A model generated the notes under the pieces. It worked only from the letters and a program-made list of their open reading frames with translations. It made no database searches and was not told the DNA's origin. Below are positions 36,531-48,139 of a stretch of 64,000 bases of DNA, in pieces. The stretch covers positions 402,501 through 466,500 of the forward strand of contig CAJNDT010005523.1 in the NCBI GenBank assembly GCA_905221615.1, read 5' to 3'. Position 1 is the stretch's first letter, and each line of letters starts with the position of its first letter. Source of the DNA: Symbiodinium sp. CCMP2592. Taxonomy: Eukaryota > Sar > Dinophyceae > Suessiales > Symbiodiniaceae. Made by a program: the position numbers and the translations under genes.

Positions 36531-36828
36531 TCATTACAGCCGAAGTTGAAAGCGGCGAATCTGATTTGCATTGCAAAACATCAAGAACAATGGGCCTGGA
36601 AAGAACATGTACAAGCCTCACCCTGCGGATCCTACTGCGCAAGCCTCTTTGGTCGTAGGTTTCTGCCGACAATACTTCATGCCGGAAAACACTTGAATCT
36701 ACATTCGGCCGTTTTGGCCCGAGGCTAGTGAATCCCGCGTGCCGATTGCTGCATGACCCTGGATTGTGGCTTAACCTATGTTTTGTGAATGACGGAGGAA
36801 GACTCGTTCCAGGTGAATGGAGCTATCA

Positions 36829-36872
36829 ATAATAATAATAATGATAATAATAATAATAATGATAATAATAAT
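36829..36872. repeat. (AAT)n triplet repeat
   Basis: AAT triplets with GAT interruptions. Confidence 0.9.
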
Positions 36873-36899
36873 AGAGCTCAGACTTTGCTCGGCTGCCTT

Positions 36900-38918
36900 T
36901 CGGATTCTACGCCCGCAGTTGGCACCCGAAGACTGGTGATGCTTGAAGTCACAGTGGTAGTGCGAAGTCATTCAGCATAACCCGGTGATGACCGTGTTGC
37001 TTCTGCTGGCTGATGGTCATCAGGGTGGCGATAATGGTGCTGCCGTTGCCTTTTCTTTCAGCTGCTGTTGGTGCTGATGATGAACACGATCCTCAACATC
37101 TCCACTACAGATATTGCTGCAATGATGCAATAGCACTGAGTCGGAGCGCAGGGACAATGATGGTTCTGATGGTGATAATGCAGCCGCAGCGGGAGGGGTG
37201 TTGTCAGATGTTTATTACTTTTGATGTCACAATGGTTCTGGTGGCAGCTGTCGAATATTGAATAACACTGATCTTGGTGGCGTCGATCATGTTTGACATA
37301 GCGCCGTCTTGGTAATGACAGTAAATACGGACATGACATTGGACACATGCAGAATGACAGCACTCATACTGACAGTGATAACGGCGCAAGCGAGACTGTT
37401 TATGCGTGTGACGGACGCTATTCCGTGCAGGTTTTGTAAGTTCAAGGTCAAGAGTGTCCGCACGAAGCCGTGCAGTATCCTGCACTTCTAGGGATGTCGT
37501 GATATGGGGAAGCTCCCATCAATGTCACAGTCCGACTCACATCTCTGGGTGGGAGTCGTCTGCTGGGTGCGGGTTTCCTTCTTTAACGTCCTACCGGGTC
37601 TGCTGATGATCTATGAAGAGCAGGAGGTTGAGTATGCAAACAGAAGCAAACATGAACGTCAATGCGAGTGAGTATACAGCATACGGATGTGAAGATGACC
37701 ATCGGAACAGCCTTCTTTTCTTGTCTAGTTACTGCTGTAAGTGAGAGAATTAATGTCCTCGTGCAGAAAGTGTCGAACATGTTCCAAGCCCCGGGCTCGC
37801 AATGGCCACGGAAACAATGCTGCGAAGTGGCACCTCGTCGAGCCATGGCGTAGTGCTTAGAGCAAGAGTGTTTAAGGTTCTGGATCGTGAGACTTCAAAC
37901 CCCCCCAGTAATTGTTCAAACTGGAAATAATCCAATTCCTGCAACCTCGACTCTAAAAATCATCTAAAGACCATGTCACTAGCTAAGTCAGTTTCGTCTG
38001 TCAGTGGTTTGAACGGAGCTCATTCTGGCATAGCAGAGGACAAGGCCCCAGGCAGCCCACACCACGAGGCAGATTCAAATATCGCAAGCCACCGTAGGGG
38101 GTATATTAAACAAGAAAAACAAAGAGCCACCAAGACCCTGTGACCACATCAGATTCCAAAAATGAAAACACTTTGGAAGCATGAGAAACAGTTGACGTTG
38201 AGTGGCAGAATCACTACGATTTGCTGTCACCTTCTGTGTCTAAACCTGTACTGTAAGAGAACCTCCAGTCAGGCAATCGCCCTTGTAGATAAGATGTGCG
38301 TACATGTTTGTCGGGTGTGCAATATGCGGGCAGTACTCAGTACACCTCGTGATATATATATATATATATATATATACATTTGCATATATGTATATATAAG
38401 GCCTAGTTGAGCTAGGATGATGGCCGCAAGGGCATGTTTCCTCAATGTGCAAGCGCCGGCCTTTCAGGTTTGGGACTTCTGTAGAAACAGGCCGCCCGAA
38501 ACACAGCTCGAGTCCAGGGAGCCTCCACCATCGTCTTCGGATCAAACCTCTGTCAGGGGCTCCTACCGCTGCCAAGGACCTCTACAACCACGCAGTGTCC
38601 GGGAAAATGCTCTTGACATACTGCTGTCTCAGGCTATTCTATCAGTGTGCATCATGAAACCTTGTCATGGTTGACTAGCGGAGAGCGGACCGACAAATGC
38701 AATTTGCTGTCAGTTCTCAAACATCTTTACTTTACGGCCAACCATCACCATGCATCCGCACATCTCTCGCTCGCTCGCTGCCGGGGAAAAGTCTGCGAGC
38801 AGACCCGGGCCAAGGGCCCCCCCCTCCCTGCCTTGTTGGTGGAAGGAGGCATTGGGATCTGTGTTGGGAAGTTTTCCCCCCAAGGTTTGTGCAACCGGTG
38901 GAGTGCGTACGGTGCACA

Positions 38919-38962
<44 letters not shown>

Positions 38963-41395
38963 AGTGGCTGAAGTATCTGCCGGCAAGCAACGCAAAGCCA
39001 AGTGCATCATCCTTCTGACTAGTCAGAGCTTGGAGCCAAAGACAGGAACGCTTCAAACTCCGAAGCCCTTAATCCTCATATAGTGTACGATACGTACATA
39101 CATACATACATGTATGTATGTATACAAGTACATATATACATATAGACAGCATATGCAGTATCATATGATGAAGTATGGTGATGTACAGGTTTGATACAAT
39201 GTCATACAACAGTCTAGAACACAGATGTAATACACATATTATGTATATACATACAGAGATAGAGATACAGATGTAGGTATAAGCATGACCATACATATAT
39301 ATATATATATACATATGCACATTGTATATCTGTGTTTTTTACATACATATACATCTTCATAATACACAACCGAGTGTTTCAGAGGCAGCCACTCGGGTGG
39401 TAGGTCGATGTAGCTGCTGTCTGAACCATACTGCAGTCGCGGAGGAGGATTGCCACCTGGATCGGGTCAGGGTTTCTGGTCTTAGGGTGCAAGGTTCGTG
39501 CGGTGTCAGAAATTGAAGTTTTAGATGATTCTGGGATGAAGGCATTAGAGCTTAGGGTTCGAGGTCTTCGTAAAGAGTTCAAGGGTCTGAAGCCCAGATG
39601 CTCAGGTAGGTCTGTAGAAGTCGTGAGCACAAGAAGACTTTTGCATTGGATTGAATGGGTCTCTCGAATTAGACTATAAACGAAATTAAGCCCGCACAGA
39701 GAATTGCCATATCCCAGACTTCCGCCGAATGCTTGAGTTCCCGTGTGCCTTTTCGTTCCTGGTAGCATCGTAGCCTCGGGAGTGCTTTCGGCTTGCTCTG
39801 CAGCTTAGGGCTAGTGGGGTGTTTCTTCTGGCCGAGACAGCGTCTCGACTTGCAGGCTGTCATGGCCTAGGACTGGTTCGTGAGCAAACTGTTCGGGAGC
39901 AGATCGGAGAGTTTGAGAGAACTTGGAGGACATGTGTGGATGAATCGAACGGCAAATGGAGGAAATCGTTACATCACTCGTGCGATAGTACAGTATTGAA
40001 CAGCTCAGGAACGTCAACGAGAGGTGTGAACGACGGAAATGAAGCCACCAAGCAAATTCAGGCACAAAGCTCGCGCATGCTCTTGTGACATCTCTCGGTT
40101 CTTGATCTCCTTGATTTCTGTCTAGCCTCCCCCCTACATTCTCGTGCGATTGTCTTCTTCTATTCTAGTTCCTGTAACTGAATTATTGGAGATGGGCCGG
40201 AGCATCCTCGTGCGGGTCATCTGGCTCAGACGGACACGCAGAACTCAAAAACACATCTCAGAGATTACACCACTTTGCTGTTATCCAGGACCCAGAGTAA
40301 CGAGAGGCGGCGCAGAGTCTCGAACTGATTCATTCTGTGATCAGCTTCTCTCAATGTCGTTCCCTCAAGTCACAACTGATTCCAAATACCTTGCCGACGT
40401 GTGTCCGTGGCCCACTGCTCACAATGAGAGGTGGTTGCAATGCTTTTCCACATTGCCATCGACTACTGTTTGCCTGCAAGTAAACGAAAGAAAGACGTGC
40501 CAACTACAATAAAGCAAGTCCAGCGAAAAATTGCCTGATTTCTGAAGAAACCCACAGCACACTGAGGTTAAAACAAGTCCAAGCCGCAAATCCAAACGTT
40601 TCAAGCTTGAGGTCAAAATAATCTCACCTGAACCCCTCTACTCTTGGTCCCCATCTTGGGTTGAGATCTGTTGAAAATCATCATCGCGATGGTAACCAAG
40701 AAGCAGCCACTAATCACATGGATGCTGATGACGACAATGAGCTCATTTCATGACGATGATGATGAAGGCGACGATGATTTATGATGGTGCTGAACATGAG
40801 GTTGCTTTGTAGCCTTTTACCCATGTCATGGACCATGGCAAATCAAACAAGCCAAAGGTGTCCAAGATATTCAGAAAGCTTGGCCTGGTGAACAGACATG
40901 CACCGAAAACTTGCAAGAAGTCGCCTGCTGGGCAAGACAACTTTCACAGTGTGCCCCTACAAGTGGCGCGATACCCGAGACTGCACACGAATGTGTTTCT
41001 GCAGATGCAACTTCAAACTGACTCATGCTGAACGTGCTGTGCAGGCACCCTGGTGCCCAATAAATCTTAAGCCCCTCAACCATGAGACCAAAAGTCCAAA
41101 ACTCCGGAAACTATACAGCTCAAAACCTGGAACAGTAAGCCCCTAAAGCCCCTAAAGCCTCGACCTAAACCCCAAAAGCCTTAAATCCTAAAACAACACA
41201 AACAAAAAGGAACAATAACTAGCATTTTTTTTAAGTGCACTGACCCTTTCTTTGTTTCACCTCGTTTTTTCCTTCGAAAATCCCAGCCTGGGCTCCCCCA
41301 CTCTGCCAAAGGCCTCGAGGGAAAGCTGGGACACCAAACCTGGGCAGGGACTACAAAAAGGGACCCTTATAAGGGACTACTATACTAGTATTGGG
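36900..41395. other. Gene-poor stretch with microsatellites
   Basis: No exon is recognised on either strand. It contains AT repeats at 38351-38400, a CT run at 38921-38962, ATAC/AT repeats at 39095-39350 and scattered CCCTAAA-like patches near 41140. Confidence 0.5.
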
Positions 41396-41401
41396 GATTA
41401 T

Positions 41402-41508
41402 ATGGGTGGTTGTCAAAATTAGGGTCCCTGTTCGGGTCCTTGTTATAGTACGGCACCTAATGTTTAGGGTACCCAAAAAGGGATCATAATTTTGACAACC
41501 ACCCACAT
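41402..41508. mobile_element. 107-bp palindromic element (MITE-like)
   Basis: The left end contains GGTGGTTGTCAAAATTAGGG and the right end its near-exact inverse (CATAATTTTGACAACCACCC). The middle holds GGGTCCTTGTTATAGTACGG. A second, one-sided copy is at 42058-42123. No coding capacity. Confidence 0.7.
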
Positions 41509-42057
41509 GGAGGTTTGGGGATTTAGGGTTTAGGGTTAGAGTATAGACTCTGTAGTATACAAAATTACGGCTTAAGGAACTTAGGGCCTAGGGATTCAAT
41601 GCTCAGGAGTTCAGCGATTCCAGGATGTTTGAGGTTAGGGGTCTTTATTGCTATTTACTATTCCCGCAAGGAGGTCGCCCCAACCTATTGTCCCTTCTGC
41701 AGTTCTGTTAGCAAGAACATTCGTCAAAACAATCAAGCACCCTTCCAATCCAACTGCATCATTGCCATGCAAGTGCCCAGCTACACCACACGCCATATCG
41801 GATTTGAGCAATTCCAATTAGCTAGCGAAGCGCGGAGACTAAGAACCTATGGATCAAACTGAGTGCTTGGACCTTGGAGGGAACCAGTTGCGATGTGGGG
41901 ACCGGTTTGCCCCGCAATCAGTATAGAGTATAGATCTGCAAACTTTATGAAATCGTCTTAGTACGGAGAATACATGCTGGCCTTCACATGCGTCGAAGCG
42001 AACATGCAGGTACTCCCGACTTGCGATTCTGAGAAGAGCGGCATATGCGCTGCAAAA

Positions 42058-42123
42058 TAATAGGTGCCGTATTATAATAGGGACCCAAAAAAGGGGCCCT
42101 AATTTTGACAACCACCCATATGG
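42058..42123. mobile_element. Partial second copy of the 41.4-kb palindromic element
   Basis: Matches the right half of the 41402-41508 element, including CCTAATTTTGACAACCACCC, preceded by GTGCCGTATTATAATAGGGA. The left half is missing. Confidence 0.65.
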
Positions 42124-42357
42124 CTGAGAGCAAGGCACAGGCGAAAGGGCAGCCCTCTCCTGGTGGGTCCTTCACAGCAGAAGAGTTTGGAAGACCGACT
42201 ATGCAAAGCTGGTTAATCGTTTGCCAGTGGCGGTTTGGCTTGGGTTTTCTGTCCTGCTTGTTTGCAGCCCGATGGCCGCTTGACGTGCTACGGTCACTAA
42301 CGGTGTTGACAGGATTCAATGCCTGCTCTTTCGTTGTTGATTTTACTGATACTGCTC

Positions 42358-42524
42358 TGCTTCTGCTACTACTAGTACTACTACTACTGCTGCTACTACT
42401 ACTGCCCCTCCTACTGCTACTGCTACTGCTACTGCTACTGCTACTGCTACTGCTACGGCTACGGCTACGGCTACGGCTACGGCTACTGCTACTGCTACTG
42501 CTACTGCTACTGCTACTGCTACTG

Positions 42525-42562
<38 letters not shown>

Positions 42563-42614
42563 ACTGCTACCGCTACCGCTACCGCTACCGCTACCGCTAC
42601 CGCTACCGCTACCG

Positions 42615-42650
<36 letters not shown>

Positions 42651-43143
42651 ACTACTACTACTATACTACCACTACTACTACCACTACCACTACACTACTA
42701 CCACTACACTACTACTACTACTTACTACTACTACTACTACTACTACTACTTACTACTGCTACTGCTACTAGTACTACTACTAGTACTAGTACTAGTACTA
42801 GTAGTACTAGTACTAGTACTAGTACTAGTACTAGTACTAGTACTAGTACTAGTACTAGTACTAGTACTACTACTACTACTGCTACTACTACTACTACTAC
42901 TGCTACTGCTACTGCTACTGCTACTGCTACTACTACTACTACTACTACTGCTACTGCTACTGCTACTGCTACTGCTACTGCTACTGCTACTGCTACCGCT
43001 ACCGCTACCGCTAGCGCTAGCGCTAGCGCTAGCGCTACCGCTACCGCTACCGCTACCGCTACCGCTACTGCTACTACTACTACTGCTACTACTGCTACTA
43101 CACCACGACGACAACAACAACTACAGCTGCTGCTACTGCTACT
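42358..43143. repeat. 785-bp compound CTA-based hexamer array
   Basis: Runs of CTACTG, CTACGG, CTACCG, CTA, ACTAGT and finally GCTAGC hexamers follow one another, nearly all keeping CTA in one phase. This creates open frames hundreds of codons long on both strands that are not genes. Confidence 0.97.
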
Positions 43144-44118
43144 CGGGGGACCTGGGGATTCTGAGCAGCACTCGAACCTGTCAACTTGTTGAGAGCCACC
43201 GGTCGTGGATAGTTCCACAACGGTTAGGATAACACCAAATATTGGCTCTAACCTACTCGAACATTCACCTTGCAAACATGAGGTGCTGCAGGTTTTAACG
43301 TGAAACTAAACGCTTCAGAAATTGCCAGCGGAAAGACAGGCCTGCTGCCCGCTGATGGCCAGGTGATGGGCCTGCCACCAGTTTGCTTGCTTGAGGACTC
43401 CATTGTTGAATCCCGGCTGTGGTCGTTATCGCACTTTTGTGGCGGCTGGCTCTTGAGATTGTTGCTCCCAAGACCGAGTTTTAGAGTGTCGCGCCCAGGG
43501 GCTGAACAGTCGTCCGTGCAGTGCAGCTCAGTCCAAAAATCTAAACCGTAAGTCTGAGAAGCCCAACATGCAAGCCATAACACTCGCGTGGCACAAGGTC
43601 GAACATGGCAACGAATACGGCGTTGGTGAGGGTGATACTACAAATAGCAAAGATGCGGATGAAATTGATAATGCGGCTGAGAAGGATGCTGATGCTGGAT
43701 TCTTGTGTCGGTGCTTGGCATGACCATGGAGGCCTCTGGAATCACGATGTCTTGGTGGGGCGAGGCACTGGCAAAGGCCTTCTGCCCCTAAACGCTCCTT
43801 CGGCAGCTGTCTCGCTACTTGCTCCAGTCCATTGATGTCTTTAGTAATTGATCCTCGCCATCTTTTGCTGCTGTTTTTTGCCCGAATAAACGATGCCCAA
43901 AACATAAACTCTCGGGCAAAGGCAAATCGAAAAAGCCCATCGGCTTCTCCACGCGACTTCGCCTACTGAAACCATACGGTTCAGTCCTCCTTTTGCCCTC
44001 GATAAATGTGGGACAGGGGTCTCGCTGTAAAGTCTGACCGACCTTGCACCGAGGGCCTGAGCTGTAAACCTTCTACTGACTCTACGGTAGATGTTTCCTC
44101 AAACACTCCTGCAGGGGC

Positions 44119-46166
44119 CTCCGAGTAGGAGAGGCAAAGAACATCGCTGTTGTGCCCCTGGGGAGCAAGGCATGGCGAGGCCAAGCATTGTGCGTTAAGC
44201 CGTTATACAAGTCGTACAAAACCGCACTTACTGCACCCTTGGCCTAGAACTAGGAATGCCTGTTCCGGCCGCTGAGAGTTCAGGGCATTTGCTGTTGATT
44301 CAAGCCTCTCGGATCCAAAATCTCCGACCCTTGGAGCTGACGGTTTCTAGCCGCGACCTGAATATGAATAGGCCCTGAACCCCTAAGCTCGAAAACGCGA
44401 CTTTAAATCGTCACTGGAGCTTCGACCTGCCTCGAAGAAAGTCTGCCGCGATTCTCGCAGATCCTCCCAGTTTCAAGCATGCCTAGTTGTGCGTGCTGGA
44501 CAGGTTTCATTCAGAAGCCCGGATAATTGGCAATACCGTTTTTAGGTTGCGGTACTAAAGGATCTCACGAACAGGAATTCAGCGGTGAGCCCTAACAAGA
44601 CCTTCATAATCCCAAAACATGATCCGCGTGCTTACGTGGCCGTTTGAGACCCGCACTGTCCCGTGCATGCAAAAACCGGCGTACCCAAAATGATGCTAGT
44701 TGATTCCTCACATTGTTGAGCCCGGTCCGATTGTGGTTTAGACTCCAGAAGTTACCAGAAACGGGCCAAATACTGTTCAACAGCACCAAGGTGATCCCCA
44801 TGGCCTCCACGACGCATAGGCGGGCTGCGATGTAGATCTGAGAAGTGCTGCAGCAAAAGAGCTGATGCTGCAGATTTTTTTCTCGCTGATCTCCGGGCAG
44901 TTCACCAAGCTGCACCGGCACCACGTCAGATTTGACGAGAAGTGGCTCTTCCGGAGTGACGGCTTAGGACAAGCACTGAAGGCCAAAAAGTAACACAAAC
45001 GCTTTGTCAGCCAGACTGTCACGAATCTTCCGAGCGCCAAAGGAGCAAACAGGCAGGTTTCGATTTCCAGTTCATTGAACATGACGACTCAAACTGCGAC
45101 GACGACCACGAAGACTATAGCAAGTACTACAGCGAAACTAACTACTGCTACCCTGCTGCTGTTGCTACTGCTACTACTACGACGACGACGACTACTACTA
45201 CTACTACTACCACTACCAATACTACCACTACGACGACGACGGCTACGGCTACTGTCACCACCACCACCACCACCACCACCACCACCACCACCACCACCAC
45301 CACCACCACCACCACCACCAAGAACAACAACAACAACAGCAAAAACAGCAACAGCAACAACAGCAGCAGCACCACCACCAGCAACAACACCAAGATCAAC
45401 AGCTGCTGTCAGTGTCACTACTACGACGACCAGCACTATTGAATCCTGATAAAGAACATTTTCATCATCGGGAATTCAAAGCATAGAGAAATGAACTGGT
45501 ACTGAAAAAGAGTGAATATCATCGCTCTCGCTGCAATTATCCTTGTGGTTCTGTGGCAAGTGTGATCGTCCCAAACATGCTGGCACCACACAGCGGTCTT
45601 CCCCGACGAAGTGCACCGTACCTGCAACGTCTGACTGAAGTACCACTGGGCCTTATTCAGCTCCCGCGCGAGTTGGGGGCACAGTTCAAGGCAGATCAAT
45701 ATTGTAAGTAGAAGGCTTGCCGCCTTCCTATTTCTATGTCTGAGATGCGACGATACTTCAAGCCCGATGTTGCTGCCCTATAGTAGTTCCTCTAAAGGAA
45801 CCCTAAGCCCCTTTAAAGGAGCCTAAACCCTGTGTTCGGAGCGTCCTAGGAGCAACTTACCTTTGGCTAGTAGGGAATGGAAGAATGGTAGTAATAGTAG
45901 TTATAATTGTACCCCATTCCTCCATTCCCTTCTAACCAAAGGTAAGCTATAGGATTATTAAGACCCCTATATTATAGTACCCTTATAGATCCCTTATAGA
46001 AGTGAAAGGAGCTTCAGCTGCCCGGCCTGGGCAGGAGCCATCCATGCCGTGGACGTGCTCGCGCTCCAGCGCGACGTTCGGCAGCTGCAGGCTCGAGAAG
46101 GTGCCCAACCCCTAAAAAAGAAGTCGAAAAATATATATCTATATATATATATATATACATATATAC

Positions 46167-46201
<35 letters not shown>

Positions 46202-47191
46202 CAGAACTTATATATCTATATATCTATATATCTATATATCTATATATATATATATGTAGATTCCTTAGGGGCCTTATCATAATGATACTATAAAGCCGAC
46301 CAAAACCCTATTCTCATTAAGGTCCCTAATCCCTACAGTCCCTACATTACGGGTTGTGACCTTGACTGGGAGGCCAGAAACTTCAAGTATCCAGGGAGCT
46401 GCAGGTAATCCTAAAGCTGCGGATCCAAACTCGTTCTCAATCACACGTGCATTCTACAGAATATGTGGCATCCTGCAAGTCGTTGAAGTCTTGCTTACGG
46501 GAAGTTGGATGATCGTGGTAGTGTTCAATTCTCTGGCTGTTCCATGACTCTTCTCACTGTAATCGTGTTGACTCATACCATTGCCGGCCTGGGTGTTTGA
46601 AGATTTCTGTTCCACGAGACAGCCTCCATACTAGTCTTGACGGTGACTAATCGCTATGAACCTTGCCGGAGCAATTCCGTGCACGGGAAGCTCCCGAGAC
46701 GAAAAGGAGCCAGCAGTTAGAGCTAGGTCAGAGGAGACAATTCGAAGGGCTACGACCTTCAGCACGAGCCATTCAGGTCTTTGGTCCGGCACTTCCGACT
46801 GCCAGTGAACGTCAAGATGGTTGTCCGGTTGAGGATACCGAGCATGTCCCCCTCGCTTCCCTCGCAAAGGCTTCACACCTAGCCCTGCTCACGTAGTCCG
46901 GATCACCGATTACGTTCGAAGTGCTCCACTATGGGGGCCTGTAGTACGAGTGCGCCCAGACAAGACAATACAAGACAAGATTGACCTTGCCATCTAACTA
47001 ATTCCGGCAGCAATATGGAACATGAAAACAAGAAGGATTGATGACAGAATCGAAAAACTCACGCCTCACGGCTTGTAACATCTGGCACCCAGCCGGAGGG
47101 CGCAAAAACCAACTGCCGATGCCTGGGCACAAGAGCTTGTACAGGTCTGTAGTTTTGCTGTCGTTTCTTTTGATCGGATTCGTGTAGCACC
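44119..47191 (-). CDS. Candidate exons including a WD40-like repeat start
   Basis: Four minus-strand stretches look coding. 47191-47063 reads [20 protein letters not shown] and ends at a consensus GTGAGT donor. About 46866-46800 reads [16 protein letters not shown]. About 44963-44880 reads [20 protein letters not shown]. 44157-44119, after a CAG acceptor, reads [13 protein letters not shown], which matches the 'GH...V..L.YS' opening of a WD40 blade. I cannot show they form one gene. Microsatellites at 45150-45420 and 46130-46258 would lie in its introns. Confidence 0.35.
45150..45422. repeat. CTA / ACC / AAC-CAG triplet repeat block
   Basis: CTA and ACG triplets, then about 25 CAC/ACC triplets (45256-45320), then AAC, CAG and ACC triplets. 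Its open frames are artefacts. Confidence 0.95.
45856..45946. mobile_element. 91-bp near-perfect palindrome (MITE-like)
   Basis: The left arm begins CTTACCTTTGGCTAGTAGGG and the right arm is its inverse with about three differences over 37 bases. Only a short AT-rich loop (TAGTAGTTATAATTG) separates them. No coding capacity. Confidence 0.7.
46130..46258. repeat. (TA)n / (TATATC)n microsatellite
   Basis: TA runs with CATATA and CTATATAT variants. Confidence 0.95.
46265..46340. repeat. Short dispersed GGGGCCTTA element, copy 2 (inverted)
   Basis: Carries AGGGGCCTTATCATAATGAT and, about 35 bases on, CCAAAACCCTATTC, the inverse of the GAATAGGGTTTTGG core in the copy at 7.6 kb. Confidence 0.5.
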
Positions 47192-48044
47192 CTGCAGTAG
47201 GATGCACTACAGTCTCGATCTATTCATATGCTCAGGAAACATGACGCCGTTCACACCATCAGAACATCATAATTTGAATCTACGACCCCAACAATGCCGC
47301 AACGTAGAAACCCAACCACGGGGAACCCTAAATGGTAGGATCCTGAACAGCCTTCGTATCAGGACGAAAAGAACGTTCAACATGCGAATCTGAAGAAACC
47401 ACTTCACTGCCAGAAACATGCAGGCAAGCTGACCTACCGAAGCTGGTCAGCCGGCCACCATCGTCGGCGTCTTGCCTGAAGGGGGAGGGGGGGTGGGGCT
47501 TCATGACCTGCTGCCTCGGCTCCCGAGGTTGGTTCCGTTTGTTGGGGATGCTACTCGGGGGAATCGAATCCTTCAGGAATCACCATGCCGCCTTCAAACG
47601 GTTCACACTAAGGGCGGGCACTTCGGGAATAGATCGGCAATACAGATACAGGACCTGGTCATAGTACAGCCGCTGCATGCTTGATATTTTGAGCCCATTC
47701 AACTTACGGTGCTTGCCCAAGGCTGGGGCGACGGCGCTGCAGCATCTGCGAGCCCCCACTGAGTTGGCATTGATGTTAACACGAGTTACCCACCCCTTGT
47801 CTTCTAACACTATACTCATTTCTAGGTTGGCCAGGAAAATCCGTTGACCAAATTTGCAAAACAAGACCCTGAAGACACAAAGGACGTACTTGGAGGTACA
47901 TCTACGAAGTAGCTAAGCATGACCCCGGCTAGGTTCAGGACGGACACAGTTTGGGTTACACCAGGACCGACAGCAAGAGAAGTCTTTCTATGCCGCTGTT
48001 AGCTTTTTGACCTTCGTCATAGTGGTGGCGGCGACCACCTTGGT

Positions 48045-48135
48045 AATATGGGGGCCTTAATACTTCGAATAGGGTTTTGGCGCTAATAAGGAACCCCCAA
48101 AATAGTTTTGGTAAACCTTAGGTCCCTATATTAGT
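48045..48135. repeat. Short dispersed GGGGCCTTA element, copy 3
   Basis: Reads GGGGGCCTTAATACTTC, then GAATAGGGTTTTGG, then AATAAGGAACCCCC, the same order as the copy at 7.6 kb. Confidence 0.55.
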
Positions 48136-48139
48136 TGCT

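Noticed and set aside
38921-39056. Arg/Glu-rich minus-strand frame
   Set aside because: Generated by the CT repeat at 38921-38962.
42105-43275. A 375-codon plus-strand frame and a 185-codon minus-strand frame
   Set aside because: Both run through the CTA hexamer mosaic; the flanks have no recognisable domain.
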